DNA of 64,000 nucleotides from Hymenoscyphus infarciens (lineage: Eukaryota > Ascomycota > Leotiomycetes > Helotiales > Helotiaceae), in contig LLCB01000023.1 in the NCBI GenBank assembly GCA_001414345.1, positions 248,001-312,000 on the forward strand, written 5' to 3'. Numbering within the stretch: position 1 is the first letter of the stretch; each line of letters begins with the position of its first letter. Positions 1 to 10,314 of this stretch are shown here, one piece after another. Under the pieces are notes generated by a model that searched no databases, was not told the DNA's origin, and worked only from the letters and a program-made list of their open reading frames with translations. A program made the position numbers and the translations under genes.

Positions 1-1476
1 TTCCAACATTCCTCGGTTGGGGCAACGTACTCATCCACCCGACTTGAAATCTTTGAGCCATCTCGATTTATTTCCTCCTGTGTATGAACTGCGAGTCTGC
101 CACTCCCGTCCTCCTTTTTCGGAGCGACGTTGGAGTCGCAGTGTTGTGGAATGCAGCAGGGCTGGTTCGAGGAATGCTCGACGAGTTCGATCGAGTTGGA
201 TTGCAGATAATTGATTTCGATGCGATATGAATTGATTGATCGTCGAAGAAGAGATTCCCTTGAAGTATTCAGAAGAGTATGTTAGAAACCCAAACGAATG
301 ATTAGCAGCAAAGGATTGGGGTAGGGAGGGAGAGGGTATGTTCGTAGCAGAAGAATTCTTTGTATGAATTGTAAAAAGTTTCCTTTCCAGCTCAAGTTTT
401 CCTGCCTGCGAAGTATAGGGTATTTGCGGTGGTGGGTAAAGAATTTGAGGTGGTTGGTTTTCCAGCCTTCCGCATTTTTGCATGCCGCTTGTTTACTAGC
501 GAAGACCACAGCAACCGCCGTTGCTGCCGCCCCAAGATGCAGCCAACCGAGTGTGTTAGCGTGGCGATTCAGGGGGCTGGGAACCTTAATTTCGGTTTTG
601 CGCCTCTTCTGGATCTGCAAACTCGGTGCTTCACTTGGGAATCGGGATGACGTCGCGATAGAAATCCGGTATTCTTCATCACCGCTATTTCTCCATTGTC
701 CATTGTTCTGATTGTTCAAGATTTCATAAATCGATGCATTTACATGGTCGATTTTTTGTACATTTTCGAGTCTAGTATGCAGGAAGAGAGGAATTTAAAT
801 TCAGATCAAGACTCACTTCATTTGCTACACAATTGTCAGAGAGAGAAAAATGAGTAAATTTCTCCTGATAGTCTTCTCCAAGTATCTTTTCCGACTTGGG
901 GGCTAAAAATGAATTTTCGAGTAAGCTAGAAATTTATAGCTTACTTAAGGATGGTCGAGTAAGCTATACAAATGTTTGAGGGTTGAAAATGATGTGACGA
1001 GTAAGCCAGAGATTGTAGCTTACTCGATGAACGTCAAGTAACCTACGAGTAAAACGAGCATATTTGGGGGCCAAAACCAAGAGCGCGAGTAAGCCATCAA
1101 TTGACCAGTAAACCACTGTTAAGTTGCAGGTAAGCCATCAACTTGGACGTACGCAAATAAGCTGGTAAGTTGCGAATAAGCTATGAGTTTGCTAGTAAGC
1201 TATGAATTTGCGGGTAAGCAATTAACTTCCAGGTGAGCTATCAACGTCCAGGTGAGCTGGCAACTTTCGGGTAAGCTGGTAAGCTGCAAGTAATTTGAGA
1301 AAGCCGGTAAACTCCGGAGTAAATTATTACAATTGTTTACTATGTAAAGAAGTATAAACTATAAAATACACATCGCTCATTGACTTTTCAACATCCGAGC
1401 TCAGACCTTACAATTCATTACTTCGTATTTCATAAACTACCTCTCTCTATCTACAAAGTCCGATACTAATCCAACC
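1..1476. other. Left-edge intergenic region, no supported gene
   Basis: Several frames stay open between 31 and 719 on the minus strand and 364 and 711 on the plus strand, but they overlap one another, have no domain I recognise and show no consistent splice signals. They could be leader or trailer sequence of a gene beyond the left edge. From about 893 onward the region is a degenerate GTAAGC-rich repeat, listed separately. The last part (1330-1476) is AT-rich and probably the 3' flank of the minus-strand Sld2 gene. Confidence 0.5.
893..1320. repeat. Degenerate GTAAGC-rich tandem repeat array
   Basis: At least a dozen copies of GTAAGC/GTAAGT/GTGAGC occur in about 400 bp, usually followed by TAT or CAT and a run such as CAACTT. 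Three copies belong to a longer unit starting GGGG(C/T)(T/C)AAAA or similar and ending CGAGTAAGC, at about 898, 978 and 1066, i.e. a period near 80-87 bp. After 1100 the spacing falls to roughly 20 bp. The same longer unit recurs at 29.4-29.5 kb. No open frame of note crosses it. Confidence 0.7.
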
Positions 1477-3041
1477 CTACTTCTTCCTCCTAAACCGACT
1501 ATTATGTGCCGCACCCCCTTTCGCCCCCGAATTTCGTAGCTTGAGCCTCTTGAAATTCTGATGTGCGGCAGCACTAACCTTCCTGGCCACACTCTTAGTC
1601 TTCCCATCCTTCCCCATAACCTTCCTTTTCTTCTGCTCCGGTCGCCTATACCTCGTTCCTCCCTCAGAAGCCGTGTATTCAGATTGCGAGTCATCTGAAG
1701 CAAAATTCCTTGCTGAGTCCGCGAAGCCTGCTTGTTCCTCTTCTTCTGCGTCTGCGTTTTGAGTTTCGGGGATGACCTCCGTGTCGCAGCCTGCTAATTC
1801 GTCGTCGCTGTCGAAGTCGGCGGGTGCTTTGGTGGTTGTGGAAGGCTTGGTGCGTGTAGGCTTCATTTTTACGCGTCTGGTTGTGCGTTTTTGCCCTTTC
1901 TTTTTGTAGACTTTGAGGGGTTTGCCGTCTCGGTCTAGGTTCGTGGTGTCTTCTTCGGGATTGGAATCGAATTGTGCTTCGTCGTCGAAACCTCCTAGCG
2001 GGAAACCTGGTTGACTGTCTGCTGCCAATACCTCATCTTCCGTAATAGTTGGGGCTTTTGGCTTGGGTGCTGGTTCGGCAATGTCTTTCCCTGGTGGTTG
2101 ATTCTCCATTTCTCTTTCCATTTCTCGGAGATTTTCAAGTTCTTCGTCCGCTGCGTCGTCTTCTTGTTTTCGTAGACCGGCGAGGATACTACTTAGACCT
2201 CGGGCTAAGGGTTTACGTGGGAGTCTGACCATATTTGGTGAGAGGGGGCCTTGTTCGTTTTCGTTTACTGGTGGTAGATTTATCCGCTGGCTATCTCTTC
2301 GGAGGAAGGACGGAGTTGCGAACTGAAGTTTAGAGACTGATGATGGTGTTTTGGATCCTTGTCTATTGGAGTCTCGGTTCTTTAAGGGGGTCGCAAAGGC
2401 GTCCAACATATATCGTCTTCCTGCTGAAGCTGGGGTCCTACTGTGTTTGAGAGATACTTCTTGTCGTCCTTTCCGAGGCGTGGCTTGTATTGGGGGTGCC
2501 ATTCCATTCTTGCCAGCATCACTCTTGGAGGGTGAGGTATCGTCTTGAAGAAGATCAAATAATCCCAGAACCTGTCCATCCTTCTGCGGTGTTGGACCAA
2601 GAGAGGTCTTCTTCAATGGTGTAAATAGGTTTCGGACAACAGAAGGCGAGTCGTATGGGTCAACTTCCCACGGATTTATGACGCCTCGAGAGGGAGTTTG
2701 TATAATTTGACGTTTCGAAGAACTGGTTTCTCTTCCTTCATATTTTCGCTTTCGAGGGGTTTGGTGGATCGGTTCTGGTTTAGGGGTCGGGATTTTGCCA
2801 GAGAGGATGTCTCTTATCTTGTTATACTCTTTGTATTTGGCAGCTATATAGTGGATTAGCCCTCTTTTTCAGGGCCATGGGAACAGAGTGAGGGGATACC
2901 AATTTCGGGATGCTTTTTGATATCGTCGCGCGAAGCTTTCTTCCCACTATTCTCCGAAGCAAAAGTCCTCTCCCATATCTTAAGTTCTGCTCTGATAGCA
3001 ACCGACTTTTCAGTCGCCTCTGTTCGCTCCTGGTCCTTCAT
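1477..3041 (-). CDS. sld2: DNA replication regulator Sld2 (two exons, 502 aa)
   Basis: Sld2 is the CDK target that, once phosphorylated, binds Dpb11 to help load GINS and Cdc45 at origins. Exon 1 (3041-2900) starts at ATG 3041 and encodes the conserved N-terminus, with the WER-FAS motif and DDIKKHPEIA. Exon 2 (2843-1477) carries on with AKYKEYNKIRDILSGK. The intron (2899-2844, 56 bp) has donor GTATCC, branch GCTAATC and acceptor TATAG; exon lengths 142 and 1367 give an intact 503-codon frame. Residues about 65-260 are rich in SP/TP sites, 13 counted by eye, several in full TPxK/R form. An acidic middle and two basic blocks follow: YKKKGQKRTTRR at about 356-367 and a C-terminal FKRLKLRN...RFRRKK tail. 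The gene is head to head with the RING gene at 3434, 392 bp apart. The N-terminal family match is strong. Confidence 0.88.
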
Positions 3042-3433
3042 TTCCTAGACTTGTTTCTCCCTCAATCTTGTCCCGTCCGTCCCATTGACTGTTTCGTGGC
3101 TCGTGGAACGCGTTATGCTGTGGGAGGGTATATGCTGGCTTGTGGTTGGGATGTACTGTAATCCTCCCAATGTTTCGGCCGTTTCCAAAAGAAGGTAGAG
3201 TCTCTCTGTATTTTCCGGTATTTTTGGAGTTGGTGACAGCGGAGGCTATGTACCTAGACTGTAGGTTTCTGTAAGTGCCAAAAAAGGTCTCGCGTCCAGA
3301 ACCAGAACGCGTCCACCCGCAATCCCTGAAGCTTATCCTTATCGCTAGCGCCGGGTGTAAGCTGTCCGCCACCCGAAAAGACGTCAACATGCTCGCACAC
3401 GCCCGCTGTAGGTAGATTTATCATCGTAACTCT
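3042..3433. promoter_or_regulatory. Shared divergent promoter of sld2 and the RING gene, with two MCB boxes
   Basis: The 392 bp between the two start codons must hold both promoters. ACGCGT, the MluI cell-cycle box bound by MBF/DSC1 in yeasts, is present twice, at 3108-3113 and 3307-3312. MCB boxes are typical of G1/S genes, which fits Sld2. Whether the box works in this fungus is inference. Confidence 0.55.
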
Positions 3434-4438
3434 ATGGACAACACAGGAATAGATGTGAGATCGCAAATTCTCCAGTCAACACTCAAACAGATTTCTGCCA
3501 GTCGCCAAGATGACACCAGCAAAGAGGACAACTGCTGTGTCATCTGCCTCGAAAGCATCTCCGAACTTGCGATCGCGCAGCCTTGCAAGCATGCCAGCTT
3601 CGATTTCCTCTGCCTGATCAGTTGGCTCGAAGAACAAACATCATGCCCACTCTGCAAAGCAGAAGTTACAACTGTGGAATACGAGTTCAAAGGAGAGCAA
3701 TGCAAGACTTATGCAGTTCCTGCCAGACTAGTCACTAAACCGACAAGTACGAATACTTCGAACCGCATATTTGCCTCTCGTCCCCGAAGACCACATTACC
3801 AAAGGCGCCAGTTTGAATCTCGAGTACAACCTACCGCAGATGAAGCAATACTCCGACGTCGTCATATCTATCAGAATAAACTTTTCTCCCTTCATGTTGG
3901 CTCAAACCGACTCTCTCGATTCCGAGACCTCACACCACAGCTCTTCACCAACGACTCCGAACTCATATCTCGCGCGCGAAAATGGATACGCAGAGAACTC
4001 CAGGTCTTTGAATTCCTCACGCCCGATGTGGCAACCTCCTCTGATCGTCGAGCGAACAATGCCGAGTTTTTGCTAGAATACATAATCGCTATTCTGAAGA
4101 CGGTCGATATACAAGGGAGTGGTGGCCAAGCAGAGGATATGCTGCAGGAGTTCCTGGGAAGGGAGAATACGAGATTGTTCTTGCATGAACTGAGAGCTTG
4201 GTTGAGAAGCCCGTATATTTCTCTTGAGGATTGGGATAGGAATGTGCAGTACAACGAGAATGGTTTTAATAAGGAGGCGGAGAGTTCCACGCCACCGAGA
4301 AATTATAGAGGATCTAGGGGGTATGGGAGGAGGTTTCCGGACAGGAGCTATCAGGGAAATTCTGGGGGCTCTCATTACGAACCAGCAGGGCGTCGATCCG
4401 TGCCATATCAAAGGAGACAAGCAAGACCTGAAGATTGA
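3434..4438 (+). CDS. Topors-like RING E3 ubiquitin ligase (334 aa)
   Basis: Single exon from ATG 3434 to TGA 4436. Residues 35-74 form a RING finger: C35-x2-C38, C51-x-H53, then F56-D57-x2-C60, and C71-P-L-C74. The place usually held by the fifth zinc ligand, Cys, is Asp57, giving a C3HDC3 pattern. Downstream, residues about 110-275 resemble the conserved post-RING region of Topors: a RRxIY...RYRDLTP-like segment, [10 protein letters not shown], then a block ending [21 protein letters not shown]. The tail is rich in Arg, Gly, Ser and Tyr. Topors proteins are nuclear ubiquitin/SUMO ligases; the substrate here is unknown. It shares a promoter with sld2. An open stretch continues in frame past the stop to 4612 (see findings). 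Confidence 0.8.
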   Translation: MDNTGIDVRSQILQSTLKQISASRQDDTSKEDNCCVICLESISELAIAQPCKHASFDFLCLISWLEEQTSCPLCKAEVTTVEYEFKGEQCKTYAVPARLVTKPTSTNTSNRIFASRPRRPHYQRRQFESRVQPTADEAILRRRHIYQNKLFSLHVGSNRLSRFRDLTPQLFTNDSELISRARKWIRRELQVFEFLTPDVATSSDRRANNAEFLLEYIIAILKTVDIQGSGGQAEDMLQEFLGRENTRLFLHELRAWLRSPYISLEDWDRNVQYNENGFNKEAESSTPPRNYRGSRGYGRRFPDRSYQGNSGGSHYEPAGRRSVPYQRRQARPED

Positions 4439-5560
4439 GAGCGACGAACCATACATATAATTTATATCTCTGGAGAGAGACATATTTCTGCAAAGAAGCT
4501 CCTTGGACAAGGAGACTTTGGTGTTTATCTTCTCGATCCAGCTCGACATCATCACTACCAATTCGAAGGCTCGAAAACGACACTTCGAAGTTACCGGCCC
4601 GCAGCCTTAGACTGAGAAGACTTGTTCCCCAGATTGAAATTGAGAGGGACTATGAATATCAGAGCATCCCAGCGATATCAAGGTTCAGCGATTTGGCGGG
4701 AACGGGTGATACGCGGTGTCTAGCCCTTGGGTTAGTGCTAGATGAGGCAAACTTGCGAGATAAAAAGTCTGGGACGGGAAAACCCAACTTTCGCTCTATG
4801 CTTCCAAAGAGGCATTTTTAGCGATATAGAGATCGACGCCCTTGATCGGTTCATTACCCAAGGGAAGGGTTGGGCTTTCGAGTAACTGAAAACTGGTTTA
4901 TAAGACGGGGATGTCATGAGAGTGCATTTCCTCGTTACTTTATTCTCACCTCGCGTATCAGATGGGACTACGTGTCAAAAAGTAATTCACTAAGGTAGAG
5001 AGAGAGAGAGAGAGAGTTTCTTAGGTGACGAATAGTCACATCGATATATTCTCTAAGTAGCACAAATCTGAGATATAGCAAGAGGGAAGAGCACAGGGAT
5101 AGGAGTAGTCAAAATACCACCATCAGATTATAAGGAGTCGAATCTCATAGATAGTATATAACAATTATTCTATACTATGACTATTCGCGTAATTAAAAGG
5201 AAAGGAGGGGTTTACAAGTAATATATGCTCGTTTCCTCTTACTTAATTACTCGATTGTGATAATTGTTACATCTCGCACTTCGCACTTTTAAAATGGCAA
5301 AATGGCAATGGTAGGTAGGTAGGTAAGTAGTCTCCTTGACTTATCAGCTATTTTAGAGTGAACAACAATTGAGATTTATAGTATGTCGCAGACACCTACC
5401 ATTAGCAGTATACCATTTTACTTTAGAGTTCAAGCTTAGAAGGTTTGTCAAGGCGAAGCAGCTGTTTGTGAGAAAACGAGAGGGGTGGAATGAGAAAGCT
5501 AATCTTGTAATCTCGAGGGGTCCCTTGATTCTCATCTTCGTTTCCTCGAAAGAAAGTGAA
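4439..5560. other. Intergenic region downstream of the RING gene
   Basis: The first 174 bases remain open in the RING-gene frame after its stop. The rest is non-coding by eye and increasingly AT-rich after 5000. It includes an (AG)n microsatellite at 4997-5016 and a GGTA repeat near 5310. No RNA gene was recognised. Confidence 0.5.
4997..5016. repeat. (AG)10 microsatellite
   Basis: Perfect dinucleotide run in the AT-rich intergenic region after the RING gene. Confidence 0.95.
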
Positions 5561-5629
5561 AGCAGTGAGATGGGATGAACGCAAACTTGAAGAGAGATGA
5601 AACTTTATATCCCGGGTCTGGGTACCTCG

Positions 5630-5890
5630 CGCTAAAATCAAGATGCAGTTCCTTCATCACAGGATCCACAAGTTCTATCTTCTTCCTCGCATCAACGATC
5701 TTCTCCTCGTGCTTAACCAGGGCTTCCGAGTGACTTTTCAGTCCCTCTAATACATGTTCCACAGCCCATCCATCCCATAATCATAACCCAAGGCAGGGAT
5801 GGAGTTGAGAAAGGGAATGACTGTACAGGCAAACACCCAAGTAAGACCAAAGTAGCGTGGAAAGATAGGAGTAACCTTCCTCACTCAAGC
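5630..5890 (-). pseudogene. Possible decayed coding fragment, hydrophobic part plus coiled-coil part
   Basis: On the minus strand, about 5875-5750 reads as a hydrophobic peptide with FGLTWVFACTVIPFLNSIPAL and ends in a stop. One frame over, about 5770-5635 reads as a helical, charged peptide containing VEHVLEGLK, KHEEKIVDARKKIELVD and MKELHLDF. Both halves look coding-like, but joining them needs a frameshift, and no start codon or splice pair was found that restores one frame. I do not recognise the family. It may be a broken gene or two exons of an unusual model. Confidence 0.25.
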
Positions 5891-8500
5891 CATAATGTCA
5901 TCGGGTTATGTGTAAGTGATATGAACTCAATCGGTCGATCGGAAAAAAGAACCGATGATAAATGGGATGGCATGAATAACAAAACCCCCCTACCGACGCA
6001 AAACCCATCACACTTGCCAACACTTCTCCATCCCATACATTAATGACTTCATACAACCCCACCCCTCCAATGCCAGGAACTTTCAGACGACAGGTGACTT
6101 CATCTGGCCAAGAAACATCCATCCATCCATCCCATCATTGCAAAATAAACAAGACAAGACAAGAAAGGAAAAGAAAAGCGGAAAAGGTAAGATAAGACGA
6201 TAACACGAAATGAAACGAAACAATGAGAGAAAAACCCAATTACGACAACATCTCCCACAGTATATCATACTATCAACCTCATCATATATCAAAAAAACGA
6301 CTTATAGAGTTGTGAAGCAGTGTGGCTGAGATGAGAGAAAACAGGGCTGATGTGGCTAGCTGTTTGATGTGCACAGTCAGTGGAAATGCAAAGGGGGGTT
6401 TTGTGGGGGTGGATCTTCTTCAGTGGAGTCTCCCGTTTCGAAACTTCACGTCTCGTGGCGTTTTTGAGAGGCTGAGGGCTCACTTTCGAAGATTGCAATA
6501 AGTGACTACCGTAATGTGCCGAAGAAGGGTTAATTTATATCCGCTTTCGCAATCGGGCTCGGGTTTCTATCGGAATCCCGAGGGATGCTTTTGCGGAGCG
6601 TAATCGAGGTGAGAACTTTGAAGGTTAATAAGATGAGAAATCTCACGCTGACTGATTGAATCAAAGGCCGCGGCCAAGAGAAGAGCCGAAGACGCTTTAT
6701 GTTGATGCCAAGTTCACAGTCCATGACTCGATCCACGCGTAATTGGAAGGTTTCTTGGCGATGGAACAAGTCGAAATTCGTTCCGTTTCTGGTCCAACTT
6801 GATACTGTATGGTATCAGAGTTCAGACGAGTCTGGGGTATCGGACGACTGAACTTTAAGGTAGAAACAAACGAAACCGAGCAGAATAAAATGACACACGT
6901 GATATCGGATGATCTATTTCCAATCGTCGGCAGAGATCCAAGGTTGAACGATGCAGAGAGATATCTTTTCCTTTGAATAAGAAACCGTCGTACTGCTTCT
7001 GGCCAGACGTAAACTGTACGATTGGCAGGGAAAATCATCGATATGTACACCTAGAAGTGCAGCGAGCGGCAAGTTGTTTGGCTGCAGATGGTGCACTTTG
7101 TACTGCATGTACTCGTACCACGCCAAAAAGAATTCTAACCGGGCGTGCCGGTCGTACGTGGCGGTTTGGGTGTGTGACACGAGATAACTCCTCACCAACC
7201 ACCTTTCTTCCGACACTTGAGGGAGATGTTTACATCTTGGGAGGTCGTGTTGTGGTTTAGTGTGTGACACGAACGAGATGAATCTTCCTCCAACACTCGA
7301 GGGAGATGTTTAATCGTCGGATCCACCAACCCACCGTCCACCCACCACCATCTCACCCCCGGCCGAAGGTTGTGTGTTGTGATGTGGGACAGTGGGAGTG
7401 AGGATTTAAGCATCTCCTCGAAACGAAAGGGATGCATATAATAGAAACATTGGAAACGAGGGAACAGACAGGGCAAAGGGAGGAGGTGACGTGAAGTAAC
7501 ATAGAGTGGTCGGTGGCAATGGGTCAAGAGGAGTGAGGGTGAGGGAGTCGGATGAAGTGTTTACGTGTCTCACCACCAACGACTAGACAAGTGAGCACAA
7601 TGCTGTACTAGTGTACGTCTCGTAAAGCGGTACTTGCGCTGATATCGACTCCATTGCTGCAGATTTCTTGCAGCTTATCCAGATGAAAGGGAACTCGTTC
7701 TGGAAGCTCCTCCTGGCGAAGTCCGAATGTTGAGGGAAGGGAGTATTTGACTTTGTACAGATGGAGGAACAAGTGAACTCAGCAAATCCTCCTGGAGCCG
7801 TCGATTCTTACATGGGAACAGGGCAAGGATTGATGTCATCCTAAGCTAAGCCCGATTAGGGGATGCTGCCCCTGACTAAAAATAGCGGGGCTTGCACAAG
7901 TGGAGGATAACCTGGAAGTCTGGTTAAATAAGCGTGGATAAGGGGATAAAAGCGTGACGGGATTGAATTGGGTTGGGTTGAATTGACTTGATAGGGCCGC
8001 CCCTGAAGGATGCAGGGTCCCAACTCCCAAGTTCGTTTGGATATTCGGGCCTTGAGGGATCGTCGTCGTCGACATCATTTTGCTCTTTTCCGTTGGTCGC
8101 CGGGTTGGTCGGCGTGGGGCGCGTGGAATATTGAATGCTAAAGGTTGGAAATCGTTCCAGGGGAATGTATTAATGTATTTGTAGCCACCAGATACTGTAT
8201 TTGGCGCTGATGAGGCTCATATAAATGTATTAAGCTTAATACTCTTTAGTAATTGAAGATTAAGTGTTGTTCCTTCTCCAAATTACCATGCTGCTGCTAA
8301 TTGTTTGTTCATGTGCTTGTCTTGAATTGCTTTGATATGGCTGGCTCATTCGCTAAGCGGCCTACCACGCATTTGCCCAGAGCAAGGCCAGCAAGCAGCT
8401 GCGGGTGGAAAAAAGGCCGAGAAGAGAAAGAAGAAAGAGGTGTGAAGGGAGTAAAGTAACGCCCCAGTTGGCGGAGAGGAAGAGGAAAGCTAAAGGGTTA
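5891..8500. other. Long intergenic region, no supported gene
   Basis: Short open frames on both strands overlap each other and lack domains. The region holds a direct duplication near 7170-7315 and a GGGTTG/GATTG-rich patch near 7960-7990. It probably contains upstream control sequence for the WSC gene at 9349, but no specific site is supported. Confidence 0.5.
7171..7315. repeat. Direct duplication with GTGTGTGACACGA start
   Basis: Two imperfect copies begin GTGTGTGACACGA, at about 7171 and 7259, and both end in an ACTYGAGGGAGATGTTTA segment (7215-7233 and 7295-7313). The spacing is about 85 bp. No gene overlaps. Confidence 0.7.
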
Positions 8501-8527
8501 AGCGAAGGGTGGTCTTTAGCAAAAATG

Positions 8528-9348
8528 CAAGGGGCTGCAAACGCGTGTTCCTTCTGAGAACGCTCTCATTGGCCACTCTGGATCCGTGCTCCACCCCGGA
8601 AATTTGCAGCAGCAGGGGCTACTCACCCTCACCCACCAGACCCTTCCCTTCCCTCACTGCCCTCGTCCTTCTGTTCTCCACCCAACTTCTCCCTCTGCCA
8701 AATCAACTGCGTGCACACACACACACACACTCTCTCTCTCTCTTCCTCTCCTCACGGTCCTTACTCTACCCTTCCCTCGTCAGGTTATCGTCGTCAGTTC
8801 AGTTCCTCCGACCTTCACTTGTTTGACCTCAACCATCATTTCTTCTTCCAGGCACATTCGTTACGGCCTCTTATTCATCATTCACTGCTCAACCAACACT
8901 CACTCCCGTCAACATTCCAATCGCGCGTCTGAGTCCATTCACGACCGTCCACTGTCACCTCAACTCTATCCCATCAAACTCAACCTGGGCAGCCAACAGG
9001 GAGGGCACTACCAAGAAAATCTCGAAACAAAGCGAAAGCGACTGCGACTGCGACTCCGACCCGTCCCTCACTGTCTAACCTCCAACGATTCTGACGATCG
9101 CTGTCAACCCTGGGTCCTGTCCTGTCCTGTCCTGTCCATCTTCCATCAACACTAACACGAGACCATTCACTTGGGTTCTTGATCAAACATCCTCTGGGAC
9201 CTACCTGACCCTCTCCCAAGACGAACCCATACCCCATCCCGTTCGACACAACATCACGATCCAGTCGAGCTCAATCCATCGACAACCCGACTGACCTTCC
9301 ATATCATCTACGAGGCCACGGCCATCCAAATACCAAATACCAAACAAA
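8528..9348 (+). promoter_or_regulatory. ATG-free, pyrimidine-rich leader of the WSC gene
   Basis: No ATG occurs on the plus strand between 8528 and the start codon at 9349, 821 bases, although many frames are open. The stretch is rich in C and T and contains a CA/CT microsatellite (8714-8743) and a fourfold TCCTG repeat (about 9115-9136). The last ATG before it, at 8525, opens a 10-codon uORF ending in TGA at 8554. This is what a long 5' UTR kept free of upstream starts looks like; transcription start is not known. Confidence 0.6.
8714..8743. repeat. (CA)n(CT)n compound microsatellite
   Basis: A CA run directly followed by a CT run within the probable 5' UTR of the WSC gene. Confidence 0.95.
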
Positions 9349-10314
9349 ATGAAGTCAACTCCTTTGATGGTCGCTGCCAGCGTGCTCTTGGCCGCCTCGT
9401 CGGTCACAGCATGGTTGCCAGATACTGTTCAAGGCTGCTATTCCGACCTGTCCGGCTACACCTTCAACAACACCGCCATCTACCAAACTGATGGACTCTG
9501 TCAAGGTGTCTGCGCGCCAGGCGGATATAATGCCATGGCCACAACAAAGGGTTCTGACTGTTGGTGCGGTGCCAAGATTCCATCTGCCAGTCTCAAGGTT
9601 GACGATGCTCTCTGTGATACCCCATGTACTGGTTATGGTGCAAAGACTTGTAAGTACTCGGCGGTGATTCGGTTGGGAAATCTGTGTGGTTGCTGACAAT
9701 GTCTTCAAGGCGGTGGTGCTAGTTACTATACCGTGTATGTCAGTGGCCGAGTTGCAAAGGTCGAGACCGATTCCTCCAGTTCCAGCTCTTCCGCTTCCGG
9801 ATCAACCACACCATCAGCCACGAAATCAGCAACTCCATCCTTGGTCACGCTTCCAGGAGAGACGGTCGTCGTAACAGCTGGTCCTGTCTCTGCCACGTCC
9901 AGCGCTTCTGCTGCTACCTCGACCACGGCCGCTGCTAAGAGTTCAGGTGGTCCAAGTAAGGCCGGCATCGCTGCAGGTGTCGTGGTTGGCATAGTGGCTA
10001 TTGCTGCTATTGCGGGAGGTGCATTCCTATTCATTCGCAACAAGAATAGACGCGAAGTCGAGGATGAATATAGACGCAATGCTGCCGTCAGCAGTTTCAT
10101 CGCTGGCGGAGGAAAACCACCTAATAGCAGTGGGGGTGCTTCGTCATTCAACGATACTCGATTGGAACCATCAGTTATGGCCCAACGAAGAATGAGTGAT
10201 GGTAGCATTGCTGACAACCAAGATTACTCGAGGAGGATTCTCAAGGTATGTGATGGTATAACTATGAAAACTCGAATGTGCGCTAACCCCAACCTTCAGG
10301 TAACCAATGCCTAA
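9349..10314 (+). CDS. WSC-domain cell-wall stress sensor (three exons, 283 aa)
   Basis: WSC proteins are plasma-membrane mechanosensors feeding the Rho1/Pkc1 cell-wall integrity pathway. Exon 1 (9349-9649) encodes a signal peptide (LMVAASVLLAASSVTA) and a WSC domain with regularly spaced Cys: GCYSD, LCQGVC, DCWCG, LCDTPC, KTC. Exon 2 (9710-10245) has a Ser/Thr-rich stalk suited to O-mannosylation, a transmembrane helix (AGIAAGVVVGIVAIAAIAGGAFLF) followed by basic RNKNRR, and a cytoplasmic tail with DNQDYSRRILK. Exon 3 (10300-10314) adds VTNA. Intron 1 is 9650-9709 (GTAAGT...CAAG). Intron 2 is 10246-10299 (GTATGT, GCTAACC, TTCAG); it is 54 bp with no in-frame stop, so retention would only insert 18 residues. 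A long leader precedes the gene. Confidence 0.88.

Noticed and set aside
31..719. Overlapping open frames on the minus strand at the left edge
   Set aside because: Two frames open over the same bases, no domain, no splice support, and composition unlike neighbouring genes. Possibly UTR of a gene outside the window.
8509..9155. Open plus-strand frames before the WSC gene
   Set aside because: They begin at non-ATG codons; apart from the 10-codon uORF at 8525 the stretch has no ATG and reads as a CT-rich leader.
9355..10217. Minus-strand open frames opposite the WSC gene
   Set aside because: Mirror images of the WSC coding sequence with no independent support.
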